A stretch of 30,329 bases of DNA, taken from positions 1-30,329 of the forward strand of contig DASUKA010000037.1 in the NCBI GenBank assembly GCA_036278935.1, written 5' to 3'. Both the position numbers and the translations under genes were made by a program. Under the pieces are notes generated by a model, which saw only the letters and a program-made list of their open reading frames with translations, was not told where the DNA came from and did no database searches. Positions 16,711 through 23,694 of the stretch are shown piece after piece. Numbering within the stretch: position 1 is the stretch's first letter; each line of letters opens with the position of its first letter. The DNA comes from DASSNR01 sp036278935. GTDB lineage: Bacteria; Gemmatimonadota; Gemmatimonadetes; Gemmatimonadales; Gemmatimonadaceae.

Positions 16711-17212
16711 ATGCACGCGGCGGCTGGCCTGCGCTCGCGGGCGGCGCCTCGAGCAGGACGCCGATATCCGGCCAGATGTACCAGTACGGACTGAGCGGCG
16801 TTGCACCGCATCGCACGTAAAAGGGCGGAGCCGGCGGGCTCTCGGCGTCCACATTCACGCAGACCCTCGCCACGCCCTGCGCTCGGAACCACTCGGCGAG
16901 CACTCGCAGCAGAGCGGTGGCCACGCCCTGCCGCCGATACTGGACGGTCACGTAGAGATACTGCACCTCCCCATCACAGCCGAGCCGCCGAGTGCGGTGT
17001 CCGGCGATGTAACCGATGACGGCGTTGTTCGCTACGGCAACGTAGCCGACGCGCGGGAGCAATGCCTGCTGCGGGTGGTGCCGCCCGTCGAAGTAGGCGG
17101 CCATGCGCGGATCAGCGGTGCCGGCCGTGGGGTCCGTGAGCCGAGCCTGTGCCATGGCGGGAACATCCGCGCTCGTCGCTTCGCGGTACTGGATCGGTTC
17201 GCGTGAGATCAC
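16706..17212 (-). CDS. GNAT family N-acetyltransferase (cassette gene)
   Basis: The 168-residue protein has IQYREATSADVPAMAQARL at the start, the central strand CDGEVQYLYVTVQYRRQGVATALLRVLAEWF with the R-R-x-G-V-A acetyl-CoA loop, then VCVNVDAESPPAPPFYVRCGATP. I place the start at GTG 17210-17212, preceded by GGAG about 10 bases upstream. The longer frame (17302) adds a stretch without domain features. Its stop lies in the right box of the degenerate attC site, so it is a former or immobile gene cassette. The acceptor is unknown. Confidence 0.85.
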   Translation of the reverse strand: MISREPIQYREATSADVPAMAQARLTDPTAGTADPRMAAYFDGRHHPQQALLPRVGYVAVANNAVIGYIAGHRTRRLGCDGEVQYLYVTVQYRRQGVATALLRVLAEWFRAQGVARVCVNVDAESPPAPPFYVRCGATPLSPYWYIWPDIGVLLEAPPASAGQPPRAS

Positions 17213-17317
17213 GGCGCTGGTACTCCGACTCCGGAGGCAGTTGCTCTCGGGGTGAATGATGTTCTGTCGGCCGGGCACGTCGAACGATGGGTGCGCCTGC
17301 ACGCCGAATCCAGCGGG

Positions 17318-17692
17318 TCAGTCCTGGCTCTCCAGCGGAGCCTCGCAGGCGTGCACGCGAACCTCGGTCAGCGTGGTTCCCGAGAACGTGAACTGTTCGG
17401 CGAGGAACATGAGCGAGTCGGAGTCAGCGACTCTCACACGGATGGTCGCGAAGACGGTGTCGCCATCGGCGTAGACGCCGAGCAGTCGGAAGCTCTCGAA
17501 GTCGTAGTAGCGGCGCACCACAGGGTAATAGCGTTGAAACGCCGCAAGGCCGCGGTATGTCCCTCCGAACGGGAGCGACGCGGGCTCGTGCGTCACGATG
17601 TTCGGGTCGACGCGATCGGGAAAGTCCTCCAGGCGCTTCTTTTCGCCGAGCATCTGCGCCACGAACGACTTGTTGGCTTCAGTCACATTCAT
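17318..17692 (-). CDS. SnoaL-like (NTF2-fold) protein, cassette gene
   Basis: The 124-residue protein begins MNVTEANKSFVAQMLGEKKR. It contains VTHEPASLPFGGTYRGLAAFQRYYPVVRRYYDFESFRLLGVYADGDTVFATIRVRVADS, the cone-shaped alpha+beta pattern of SnoaL-like/NTF2 proteins. The start at ATG 17692 follows an AGAGAGAT purine run; the 17791 start is not supported. Members include cyclases, isomerases and small-molecule-binding proteins, so no function is assigned. No clear attC is visible between its stop and the GNAT gene. Confidence 0.82.
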   Translation of the reverse strand: MNVTEANKSFVAQMLGEKKRLEDFPDRVDPNIVTHEPASLPFGGTYRGLAAFQRYYPVVRRYYDFESFRLLGVYADGDTVFATIRVRVADSDSLMFLAEQFTFSGTTLTEVRVHACEAPLESQD

Positions 17693-17800
17693 ATCTCTCT
17701 CCGAGCAGCCGAGTGTGTCCGTCGGGGCTGACACTGGACGCACCCGACGGGACCAGAAGAAAGCGTCGCTGATGGTCAAATCGCGGGCCATCGCTCAGCT

Positions 17801-17851
17801 CGGGACGTCGGCGAGCGGGCGCCGGGGGCCCGTCAGCCCGCTCGCGTCCCG
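17801..17851. other. Strong inverted repeat between divergent genes
   Basis: A 10-bp perfect stem (GCGAGCGGGC at 17811-17820 with GCCCGCTCGC at 17836-17845) is extended by CGGGAC (17801-17806) with GTCCCG (17846-17851), leaving a four-base bulge on one side. It lies in the 319-base intergenic stretch 17693-18011, upstream of both a minus-strand and a plus-strand gene, so it is not an obvious terminator. A bulged two-part stem resembles attC folding, but no TAAC/GTTAG boxes flank it. The rest of the gap shows nothing I can name. Confidence 0.4.
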
Positions 17852-18011
17852 CTTCGACGGAGCCGAGGGTATCTTCGGGCGCCGCGAAGCGTGTCGATCC
17901 CGGCCATGCTCGTTCGACGTGTAGGTGAAGCCCTCACCGGGTGTCACGCCTGTGCGCCGCGCGACGCGGGCCACAGCCCAACGATTCACGCCCTTCACCG
18001 GGGAGGTCCGT

Positions 18012-18596
18012 ATGAGAAAGCTCATCGTGTCCGAGTTTGTCACGCTGGACGGCGTGATGCAGGCGCCCGGAGGCAAGGACGAGGATCGCGACGGCGGGTT
18101 CGAGCACGGCGGCTGGACATGGCCTTACTGGCACGACGACATCGGGCAGAGCTTCGCCGCGATGATGAAGAACGCCGATGCGTTCCTGCTCGGTCGCCGC
18201 ACATATCTGACGCATGCTGCAGCCTTCGAGCCCATGCCCGCGGGCGACCCGTTCGGGGACATGATGAACGCGCCAAAGAAGTACGTCGTCTCCCGAACGC
18301 TGAAGGAGCCAACGTGGCGGAACACCACGATCATTCGCGACAACGTGATCGAGTCGGTGCGCGCGCTCAAGGCAGAGCCGGGCAAGGACATCGTGACGGA
18401 CGGCAGCAGCCAACTGGTCCACGCCCTCCTCGCGCACGATCTTGTCGACGAGCTGCACTTGCTCCTCTACCCGTTGACGCTTGGCGGCGGCAAGCGTCTG
18501 CTGCCGGAGGGCGTGTACGCAACATTCAGCCTGCTGTCCGCGACGCCGTATCCGAGCGGTGTGGTCGGCCTTCACTACGCGCGCCAGAGGAGTTGA
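18012..18596 (+). CDS. Dihydrofolate reductase family protein (RibD C-terminal domain)
   Basis: The 194-residue protein starts MRKLIVSEFVTLDGVMQAPGG, with an insertion carrying GFEHGGWTWPYW. It continues with FLLGRRTYLTHA, YVVSRTLKEPTW, KDIVTDGSSQLVHALLAHDLVDELHLLLYPLTLGGGKRL and the closing GVVGLHYARQ. It is the YyaP/YwjB-like branch of the RibD/DHFR fold and presumably binds NADPH; the substrate is unknown. Start 18012 is chosen by homology and a GGGGAGG upstream. It is the only plus-strand gene between 16 kb and the IS elements, so if it is a cassette gene it is inverted. A hairpin follows the stop. Confidence 0.9.
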   Translation: MRKLIVSEFVTLDGVMQAPGGKDEDRDGGFEHGGWTWPYWHDDIGQSFAAMMKNADAFLLGRRTYLTHAAAFEPMPAGDPFGDMMNAPKKYVVSRTLKEPTWRNTTIIRDNVIESVRALKAEPGKDIVTDGSSQLVHALLAHDLVDELHLLLYPLTLGGGKRLLPEGVYATFSLLSATPYPSGVVGLHYARQRS

Positions 18597-18609
18597 CGGC
18601 GATCTCACT

Positions 18610-18625
18610 CCGGCGCTCGCGCCGG
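18610..18625 (+). terminator. GC hairpin after the reductase gene
   Basis: CCGGCG and CGCCGG form a 6-bp stem with a 4-base loop (CTCG), 13 bases after the stop codon. No T-run follows, so this is a candidate only. Confidence 0.35.
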
Positions 18626-18721
18626 GATGTTGTGAGCGGAAGATTCGTGTCCGGCTGCATCACGCGGAAGACAGCGAAGCTGCCGGAGCGACGCGCAGGG
18701 GCGGTCAGGTTGCGCGCAATG

Positions 18722-19117
18722 TCAGGCACTGGATTGCGAGAGGTTCGGAGCGATGTTCGCATGGCGGATGAACATGCGCCAAGCGCCGTTTTCCAGACGC
18801 CACACGTTGGTGAATCGCCGGCTGATTGGACGTGAGCCCGGTGCATTGATCACCGTGTCGCCGCCCATGACGATGACCAGGTCTTGCAGCCTGTCAATTC
18901 GTTCGATGTCGACTTCATAGGAGATATGGCTGATAATGCCCTCGTTGAGCAACGCGAGCACTCGCTCCTTGCTATGAATACGATTGATTGGCGAATTGAC
19001 AATGAGTTCATCCGACCAGAGCGCATTCAGCGTTTCCAGATCGCGGGCGAGAAACGCCTTGCGACCCTGTTCCTCAAGAGCCGCAATCGCCGACCGCCAA
19101 TCAGGCACCGTGCTCAT
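18722..19117 (-). CDS. DUF4440/SnoaL-like protein, cassette gene
   Basis: The 131-residue protein reads AIAALEEQGRKAFLARDLETLNALWSDELIVNSPINRIHSKERVLALLNEG, then RFTNVWRLENGAWRMFIRHANIAP, the classic pattern of DUF4440/SnoaL_3 proteins. The start at ATG 19117 has a GGAG 9 bases upstream. Base composition is noticeably more AT-rich than the flanking genes (many TTT, AAT and ATT triplets in 18880-19080), consistent with separate acquisition. Function unknown. The 125 bases between its stop and the reductase stop hold no clear attC site. Confidence 0.85.
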   Translation of the reverse strand: MSTVPDWRSAIAALEEQGRKAFLARDLETLNALWSDELIVNSPINRIHSKERVLALLNEGIISHISYEVDIERIDRLQDLVIVMGGDTVINAPGSRPISRRFTNVWRLENGAWRMFIRHANIAPNLSQSSA

Positions 19118-19190
19118 ACATCCGCTCTCCATCTCTACCTCCCTTGCTCTGTACAGAGTCCATCACAATCGCCGTGCTCCCGCCGAGGCG

Positions 19191-19240
19191 AACGCGCCCG
19201 CATTCACCAGCGCGCTTCTCCCGTGCAACGCTCCATTAGC
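19191..19240 (-). repeat. Shortened, degenerate attC-like site after the NmrA cassette
   Basis: AACGCGCCCGCATTCACCAGCGCGC and CTTCTCCCGTGCAACGCTCCATTAGC correspond to the two arms of the long attC family, with the central ~70 bases missing. The right box reads CATTAGC instead of CGTTAGC and supplies the TAA stop of the NmrA-like gene, as in other cassettes. Function as a recombination site is doubtful. Confidence 0.5.
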
Positions 19241-20141
19241 TAGCTGGCGACTCGCGGCCGGCCCGCGGACCCGCGAACGCCGCGGCGTTGTCTGTTGCCC
19301 ACTGGGCAAACGTCTTCGCCGGCGCTCCGAGAACGTCCTGGACGGCGGATGCGAGGAACGCTCGACGGCCCAGCGTCGCCCGCCACGCTCCGAGTAGCAT
19401 CTCCGCCACCCCGGCGGGCCAGGTATCCGCCGTTTCGCGGCGGAACTCGTCCGGTGACAGCTCCTCGAAGCGGAGCGGGCGCCCGATGGCCTCGCCGATC
19501 GCGCGCACCTGCGCGCTCTGGCTCAGCGACTCCGGGCCCGTGAGCACATAGTCGGCATGCGCGTACCGGGCATCGAGCAGCACGCGCGCAGCCACGGCCG
19601 CGATGTCGCGCTCGTCCACCGGGGCCGTCTCGGCGGCCGCGTACGGCCAGCGTACGATCTCGCCATTCCGGATCTGCGGCGCCCACCAGTGGAGCGCATT
19701 CGAGGCGAACATGCCCGGCCGGAGGATCGCCGCATCGAGCCGAGCATCCGCGAGCAGGCGCTCGACTTCGGCATGCAGAGCGCGCATGGGATTGGGTTGC
19801 TGGAAGAACGGATGCGGCGTTCGGTAGGGTGCTGAGAGGTAGACGACACGCCGAGGCTGCGGCGACGGGTACGCCGCGAGCCGTGCGACGACGGACGGGG
19901 CCGTCGCCAGCGGCGCGGTCCAGACGAGGAAGACGGCGCTGGCCCCCTCGAGTGCCTGGTCGAGCGATGCCGGGACGGTGAAGTCGCCCGCCACGACGTC
20001 GACGCCATCGGGGAGCGCTGCGTGTTCCGGTCGGCGCGTGAGCGCACGCACGGATGCGCCTGCGCGCAGCAGCTCATCGACCACGAGGCGCCCCACGCGG
20101 CCTGTAGCACCCGTGACGAGAACCACGTCGCGACGTTGCAT
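19236..20141 (-). CDS. NmrA-like NAD(P)-binding protein (atypical SDR)
   Basis: The 301-residue protein starts DVVLVTGATGRVGRLVVDELLRAGASVRALTRRPE (Rossmann motif G-A-T-G-x-V-G). It continues VDVVAGDFTVPASLDQALEGASAVFLV, ILRPGMFASNALHW, and a C-terminal ALVDVLGAPAKTF-like helix. These are features of the NmrA/QOR2-type atypical SDRs, which bind NAD(P) as sensors or quinone reductases. Its ATG overlaps the hydrolase stop by one base (TAATG), so the two form a coupled pair in one cassette. Substrate unknown. Confidence 0.9.
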   Translation of the reverse strand: MQRRDVVLVTGATGRVGRLVVDELLRAGASVRALTRRPEHAALPDGVDVVAGDFTVPASLDQALEGASAVFLVWTAPLATAPSVVARLAAYPSPQPRRVVYLSAPYRTPHPFFQQPNPMRALHAEVERLLADARLDAAILRPGMFASNALHWWAPQIRNGEIVRWPYAAAETAPVDERDIAAVAARVLLDARYAHADYVLTGPESLSQSAQVRAIGEAIGRPLRFEELSPDEFRRETADTWPAGVAEMLLGAWRATLGRRAFLASAVQDVLGAPAKTFAQWATDNAAAFAGPRAGRESPAS

Positions 20142-21007
20142 TACGAGTCGCTCGACGCGGTGCGCCCCGAGTCAACCTGTGACGCCGCTGCAGCACCCTG
20201 CCCGGCGTTGGTGAGCGGATCGGCCAGGAACTTCTCGATGATCTGCGGCACTTCGGGCGAGCGTACGAAGTTGTAGTGGCTGTACCCCGGCACAACGGCC
20301 AACCGCGACTTCGACAACTGCGTGCTCACCCAACCCGGCTCCTTCACCCCGCCACCCAGGAGCGCGAAAAACTCCGCGATGTGCTGCTGCGACACCGAGT
20401 CGTTGTCCGCGAACACCAGCAGTACCGGCATCGGCAACGTCGCGATACTGGCGGACCAGTCGTAGTCCTCGCCCATCAGCTTCCCCAACTTGTCGAGGAA
20501 CTCTGGGAATCGCTGCGGCTCTGGCCACTGCCGCGAGAGCTGACCCGTCGGCGTACGCAGCATGTTGTCGGCCATCGAGGCGTCAACCCGGCTCATGCCA
20601 TCCCGGGTTTCCGGATACCAGCACGACCTCGCGTGAGGCGATGAGATCACGACGAGCCGGCGGACCCTGTCCGGCGACTGGATCGCCGCGCGAATCGCCG
20701 CGGCGCCGCCGAACGAATGGCCGGCGATGTCGGCGCTGGGAATCCCGAGATCGTCGAGCAACGCCACGATATCGTCGCCCAGCTGGGGGAAGCTCAGCGG
20801 CCGATCCGTGTCCGCCGTGTGGCCGTGACCCTGCATCTCCACGGCAATCACCTGGCGCGTTGTCGCCAGCGGCTGCACCCAGCTCTGCATCTCGCCGATG
20901 GTCGTCAACCCGCCGTGGATCAACACCAGGGGCTCGCCCTGCCCGTAGATCTCGTAATACAGCTTGACACCGTTCACATCCGCGTAGCGGGTGCTCGTTG
21001 GTTCCAT
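20141..21007 (-). CDS. Alpha/beta hydrolase
   Basis: The 288-residue protein has an oxyanion HGG at residues 31-33, the nucleophile elbow GHSFGG with Ser98, an acid candidate in FADND (202-204) and His245 in GYSHYNF, a complete catalytic triad. The order matches alpha/beta-hydrolase-fold enzymes of the esterase/haloperoxidase type. I choose ATG 21007; a GTG two codons upstream (21013) is possible. The last ~25 residues are Ala/Ser-rich and may be an acquired tail. It is coupled to the NmrA-like gene. Together they may process a carbonyl or ester compound, but this is inference. Confidence 0.9.
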   Translation of the reverse strand: MEPTSTRYADVNGVKLYYEIYGQGEPLVLIHGGLTTIGEMQSWVQPLATTRQVIAVEMQGHGHTADTDRPLSFPQLGDDIVALLDDLGIPSADIAGHSFGGAAAIRAAIQSPDRVRRLVVISSPHARSCWYPETRDGMSRVDASMADNMLRTPTGQLSRQWPEPQRFPEFLDKLGKLMGEDYDWSASIATLPMPVLLVFADNDSVSQQHIAEFFALLGGGVKEPGWVSTQLSKSRLAVVPGYSHYNFVRSPEVPQIIEKFLADPLTNAGQGAAAASQVDSGRTASSDS

Positions 21008-21073
21008 GTTCACCTACCGTGCCGAGGGTGGAGAATAAAAGCGGGGAGCGCCCGCATCTGGTTGCGCCGCGCG

Positions 21074-21232
21074 TCATGGCTTGCGTGCCAAGTAATAGTA
21101 GTTCTCGCCTTCGTCGTTCGTTTCATCGATCAACATCAGGCCGACCGTCTCCAGGAGTCGCTGGTAGGCCTCCGCCCCCAGCACCGCGCCGCCCGGTTGC
21201 ACAGCCGTGGCCCATGTGCGGACGGTGCGCAC
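21074..21232 (-). pseudogene. Possible C-terminal fragment of a SAM-dependent methyltransferase
   Basis: The minus-strand frame ends TAVQPGGAVLGAEAYQRLLETVG, then DEGENYYYLARKP and a stop. A PGG turn followed by a helix and a D-E-G-x-N-x-Y-Y-x-A strand resembles the end of class I methyltransferases. The frame is open upstream into the attC site at 21310 without a normal start; a GTG at 21232 gives 52 codons. No SAM-binding motif is present. It could instead be a small intact cassette protein. Low certainty. Confidence 0.3.
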
Positions 21233-21309
21233 ACCGATGGCGGTGTCGCGCGTTGTGCTCTCGCCGCGGCCGGCGAGAAATGTGGGGTGGCGGTTCTGCT
21301 GCGGCCTGA

Positions 21310-21428
21310 TGCCGAGTTCACCGAGGAGCGCTCACTTGCCAGGCGCAACGATGCTAGCGGCAAGACGCGCTTGCCAAGCCCCCACGTGGTTGCCCGGTGG
21401 CGCTCGCCCGGTGCAACGCTTCGTCAGC
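21310..21428 (-). repeat. attC site (long family) after the cassette gene at 21424
   Basis: TGCCGAGTTCACCGAGGAGCGCTCACTTGCCAGGCGC on the left, and CTTGCCAAGCCCCCACGTGGTTGCCC with GCGCTCGCCCGGTGCAACGCTTCGTCAGC on the right, follow the long family almost throughout. The left box is lost (GATGCC for TAACGCC) and the right one is CGTCAGC, so the site is partly degraded. The stop codon of the gene lies in the right box. Confidence 0.75.
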
Positions 21429-21852
21429 CAGGGGGCGCATCGGACTCGTCTGCCTGCTCGTAGGCCTGACGCACCGCAGCAGCGAGCGCGAGCCGATCGG
21501 ACAGTGTCGACGACGGGCGAGTAGCGAACTCAGTCTCAAACCGTCCGACGTACTCCGCCACCGTCTCACGTTCCGCGCTCCGATCGAGTAGGGCGCAGAG
21601 TTCAAGAGCGAGGCTGTCGCGGTAATCCTCCTCGCGCCAGCCCATGCGCTGCAGCACTACGCGCACGGCCGCGAGTCGCGTGCCGGTCGCGAGGCCCTCA
21701 GCATCGAGCTGCATGCACACGTGGCCGATCGTGGCCTCCCGCCCACCACAAGCAGCGAACTGCAAGACGCCATCCGCCTCTGCGCGTCCGAGCGCGTCAT
21801 CGAGCGCGCGCCAGAGCGTGGTGCCGCGCCAGCGCGCGAAGGGATCGGTCAT
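21424..21852 (-). CDS. Hypothetical cassette protein
   Basis: The 142-residue soluble, acidic protein begins MTDPFARWRGTTLWRALDDALGRAEADGVLQFAACGGREATIGHVCMQL. It ends in a helix-rich region (LAAAVRQAYEQADESDAPPG). No signal peptide, membrane segment or known motif is visible. It is framed by attC sites at 21310-21428 and 21886-22010, so it is a single-gene cassette. I use ATG 21852; a TTG one codon upstream is possible. Family not recognised. Confidence 0.65.
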   Translation of the reverse strand: MTDPFARWRGTTLWRALDDALGRAEADGVLQFAACGGREATIGHVCMQLDAEGLATGTRLAAVRVVLQRMGWREEDYRDSLALELCALLDRSAERETVAEYVGRFETEFATRPSSTLSDRLALAAAVRQAYEQADESDAPPG

Positions 21853-21885
21853 CAAGAATCCTGTGCCGGCAGATATTCGTCCCCA

Positions 21886-22010
21886 CGTAACGCCGAGCTC
21901 ACCAGCGAGCGCTGCCTACCCAAGCGAGAAGATGCTCGCCGCATCGTGATCTTGCCAGGCGCGCTCAAGGAAGTGTTACCGCGCTCGTCCGGTGCAACGC
22001 TGCGTTGACC
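21886..22010 (-). repeat. attC site (long family) after the hicBA cassette
   Basis: CGTAACGCCGAGCTCACCAGCGAGCGC opens the site. AGCGAGAAGATGCTCGCC, TGATCTTGCCAGGCGC and CCGCGCTCGTCCGGTGCAACGCTGCGTTGACC follow. The left box (GTAAC) is intact; the right box reads GTTGACC rather than GTTAGCC. The stop of the hicA frame is two bases beyond. Confidence 0.82.
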
Positions 22011-22011
22011 G

Positions 22012-22197
22012 TCAGGGTGCCGGGATCTCCAGGTCCCGGCACATCTTGCGGGCCAAGAACTCGTTGCTCTCGCGATGCCGCAGCACGGTCGTGGCCTTCC
22101 GCGAGGCGCGATTCACGTAGACCGTGTGATTGCCGCCCTCACGGCGGAACACTCATCCCTGGCGCTCCAGATGCCGCATGAGGTCGGCCCGCTTCAC
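22012..22197 (-). pseudogene. hicA: HicA-type mRNA interferase toxin, interrupted by an in-frame TGA
   Basis: The minus frame from GTG 22197 reads MKRADLMRHLERQG, a TGA at 22153-22155, then VFRREGGNHTVYVNRASRKA, TTVLRHRESNEFLARK and MCRDLEIPAP. This matches HicA over its whole ~60-residue length, including the catalytic His of the GGNH motif and the K-R/L-x-x-H-L opening. The TGA replaces the usual Cys/x after the G and is the only interruption. HicA is a dsRBD-fold toxin that cleaves mRNA and is neutralised by HicB. The frame overlaps the hicB stop by GTGA. As written, the toxin cannot be made. Confidence 0.85.
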
Positions 22198-22414
22198 GCC
22201 GGGAGCCGGAGCCGCTCGCGGATCACCTCAGCGCCCGCCAGTTCCTCCTCGGCCAGTGTGCGATTCGCTTCGAGGAAGAGCTCGACAGCCTCGCGGAGAT
22301 TCGCTCGCGCCTCCTCGAGCGTGGCGCCTTGCGTGTTCGCCCCGGGCAGTTCCTCGACGAGGCGATGTAGCCCTCGGGCACGGCGCGGAAGACGGCGGTG
22401 TGTTCCAGGTGCAC
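22194..22414 (-). pseudogene. hicB: HicB-type antitoxin, frameshifted
   Basis: From GTG 22414 the frame gives HLEHTAVFRAVPEGYIA. The next frame continues VEELPGANTQGATLEEARANL, REAVELFLEANRTLAEEEL and ERLRLPA. Joining them requires one extra base near 22362-22368. The total of 221 bases is one short of 74 codons, as expected for a single-base deletion. The combined sequence is a standard short HicB antitoxin (degraded RNase H-like fold). hicB precedes hicA with a four-base overlap, the common order for this subtype. Either the pair has decayed or the assembly carries an indel here. Confidence 0.85.
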
Positions 22415-22475
22415 GGAACCTCGACGTGGGAGACGCCCCCAATTTACCGCAATGCCCCGCTACCGAGGTTCAGAG

Positions 22476-23027
22476 TCATAGAAGATTATGGAGTATGATG
22501 CCCGGCCGGCTAACGGTTCTGGATTCAGCCTGCGCGGACCAGCCGTAGGCCGCGTCTGCTCGTTTGAATCCCCCGATCTGGAATCCCTTGCCCGTGATCC
22601 GATCCATGATTCTCGGCGTGCTCTGGACTTTCCCGTCAACCAGAAAAGCCACGGTCCGGCCGACATGCTGTTTGCTGAAGTCCTGAATGCGCTTCGCCGC
22701 CTCATCGGTCACATCGAGGTTCAGAACCCACTGGCCTTGGGTCAGAGAGGCAGTGGCGCCGGTGATATCGGCGCTGGTCACCAGAGGAGTCCGAGTCAGC
22801 GGGATGGTCGTACTGTCGTTCAGCGCGACAGGCCTGGTCGAATCGGTCGGCGCATCCGCGAGCGCGCTCACCGCGATGGCCGGACATGCCGCGCGTTGGT
22901 CCACGTGTGTGTCACAACCGAGGCACACGCACATTATCAGCACCACCAACTTGTGGAACCTTGCGAAGGGCACCTGGCGGTCTCTGCGGAGGTTCACGCA
23001 AGGCCGCCAGTGAAGTTGCTTGTCCAT
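22476..23027 (-). CDS. Lipoprotein with a SecD P1-head-like domain, cassette gene
   Basis: The 183-residue protein starts at ATG 23027 with a GGAG 6 bases upstream. Residues ~25-38 form a hydrophobic run ending in a lipobox (VCLGC, Cys38). Residues ~95-165 read VTSADITGATASLTQGQWVLNLDVTDEAAKRIQDFSKQHVGRTVAFLVDGKVQSTPRI, closely following the periplasmic head of SecD, the Sec translocase accessory protein. The SecD/SecF membrane parts are absent, so it cannot be a translocation motor. The last ~20 residues run past a GGCTAAC box (22508-22514) and may be an accidental extension. The original cassette boundary is unclear. Confidence 0.8.
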   Translation of the reverse strand: MDKQLHWRPCVNLRRDRQVPFARFHKLVVLIMCVCLGCDTHVDQRAACPAIAVSALADAPTDSTRPVALNDSTTIPLTRTPLVTSADITGATASLTQGQWVLNLDVTDEAAKRIQDFSKQHVGRTVAFLVDGKVQSTPRIMDRITGKGFQIGGFKRADAAYGWSAQAESRTVSRPGIILHNLL

Positions 23028-23140
23028 TGGCTGCTCCAGTCTGAGAGATCGGACGTGAAAGAATCACTGCCGCGATGCGTTCGCGGACAGCACCGATGCG
23101 CAGGGCATGCTCTCGCTGCCTGCGATCGTTCAGTCTGTCT

Positions 23141-23476
23141 TCAGGCTTGGAACGGAGGTGGCCGGGCGGCTTGGCCAGCCGTGCGCTCGCACGAGCACAA
23201 CCACGAGTGGATGCGAGTCGGCGCAGGCGCGGACTGAACTCGGCCGTTGTGCAGCTTCGCTGCGGACGCCAACAGCTGCGGCTGGGCGGTAGCGACGTCG
23301 TTCCGCACGGGCGTCGTCGCCAGAACCGCACCGAGGTGCGCAGTCGCGATGCCTCGGTTGGAGCTACCATCCCCGTGCTCCGGGATATGCGCGCGCCCGT
23401 CCTTGCCGCTCCCAAGGAGCAGCAGGAACGCCGCGGCAAAAAGGCGTATCAGGGCACGAGAAGAAGCCGTCGACAT
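23141..23476 (-). CDS. Hypothetical exported protein
   Basis: The 111-residue frame begins with a signal-peptide-like segment (MSTASSRALIRLFAAAFLLLLGSG). It continues as an Ala/His/Pro-rich mature part with two nearby cysteines (WLCSCE). It is the first frame after the attC at 23542-23612, the right place for a cassette gene, but there is no clear ribosome binding site and the composition is not strongly protein-like. It could be non-coding. No family recognised. Confidence 0.4.
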   Translation of the reverse strand: MSTASSRALIRLFAAAFLLLLGSGKDGRAHIPEHGDGSSNRGIATAHLGAVLATTPVRNDVATAQPQLLASAAKLHNGRVQSAPAPTRIHSWLCSCERTAGQAARPPPFQA

Positions 23477-23541
23477 GTCGCAGATTGCGCGTTGACCAGC
23501 CGTTCGGGCGTGCCTGGATCGACTCTACCGATCAAGTGCCA

Positions 23542-23612
23542 GGTAACGCTTGAGCTGAGCCGCCGGCAGCCCACGTAGCGGGATGACTGTCGGCTGCAGC
23601 GACTTGCTGGGC
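23542..23612 (-). repeat. attC site of a short, proteobacterial-like type after the cytochrome cassette
   Basis: Read on the minus strand it is GCCCAGCAAGTCGCTGCAGCCGACA, about 20 central bases, then GCCGGCGGCTCAGCTCAAGCGTTACC. This matches the classical attC layout AACAATTCGTTCAAGCCGAC...GCGGCTTAACTCAAGCGTTAG known from Pseudomonas/Xanthomonas-type cassettes. The GTTAC box is near-intact; the other (GCCCAGCAA) is mutated from GCCTAACAA. Its orientation fits the upstream cytochrome gene. Confidence 0.72.
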
Positions 23613-23694
23613 TGCACGTCCATACCATCGCATACCCTGATGTCGACCCGGAGGTGAGCTTCCACAGTTGACTGGGGCGCGCAGTCGTTCTGCG

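Noticed and set aside
22508..22580. attC site inside the 3' end of the SecD-head gene (GGCTAAC box plus GGATTCA/TGAATCC repeat)
   Set aside because: Only one outer box is visible, and the inverted repeat falls in codons conserved with SecD (GFQIGGFK), so the pairing may be coincidental.
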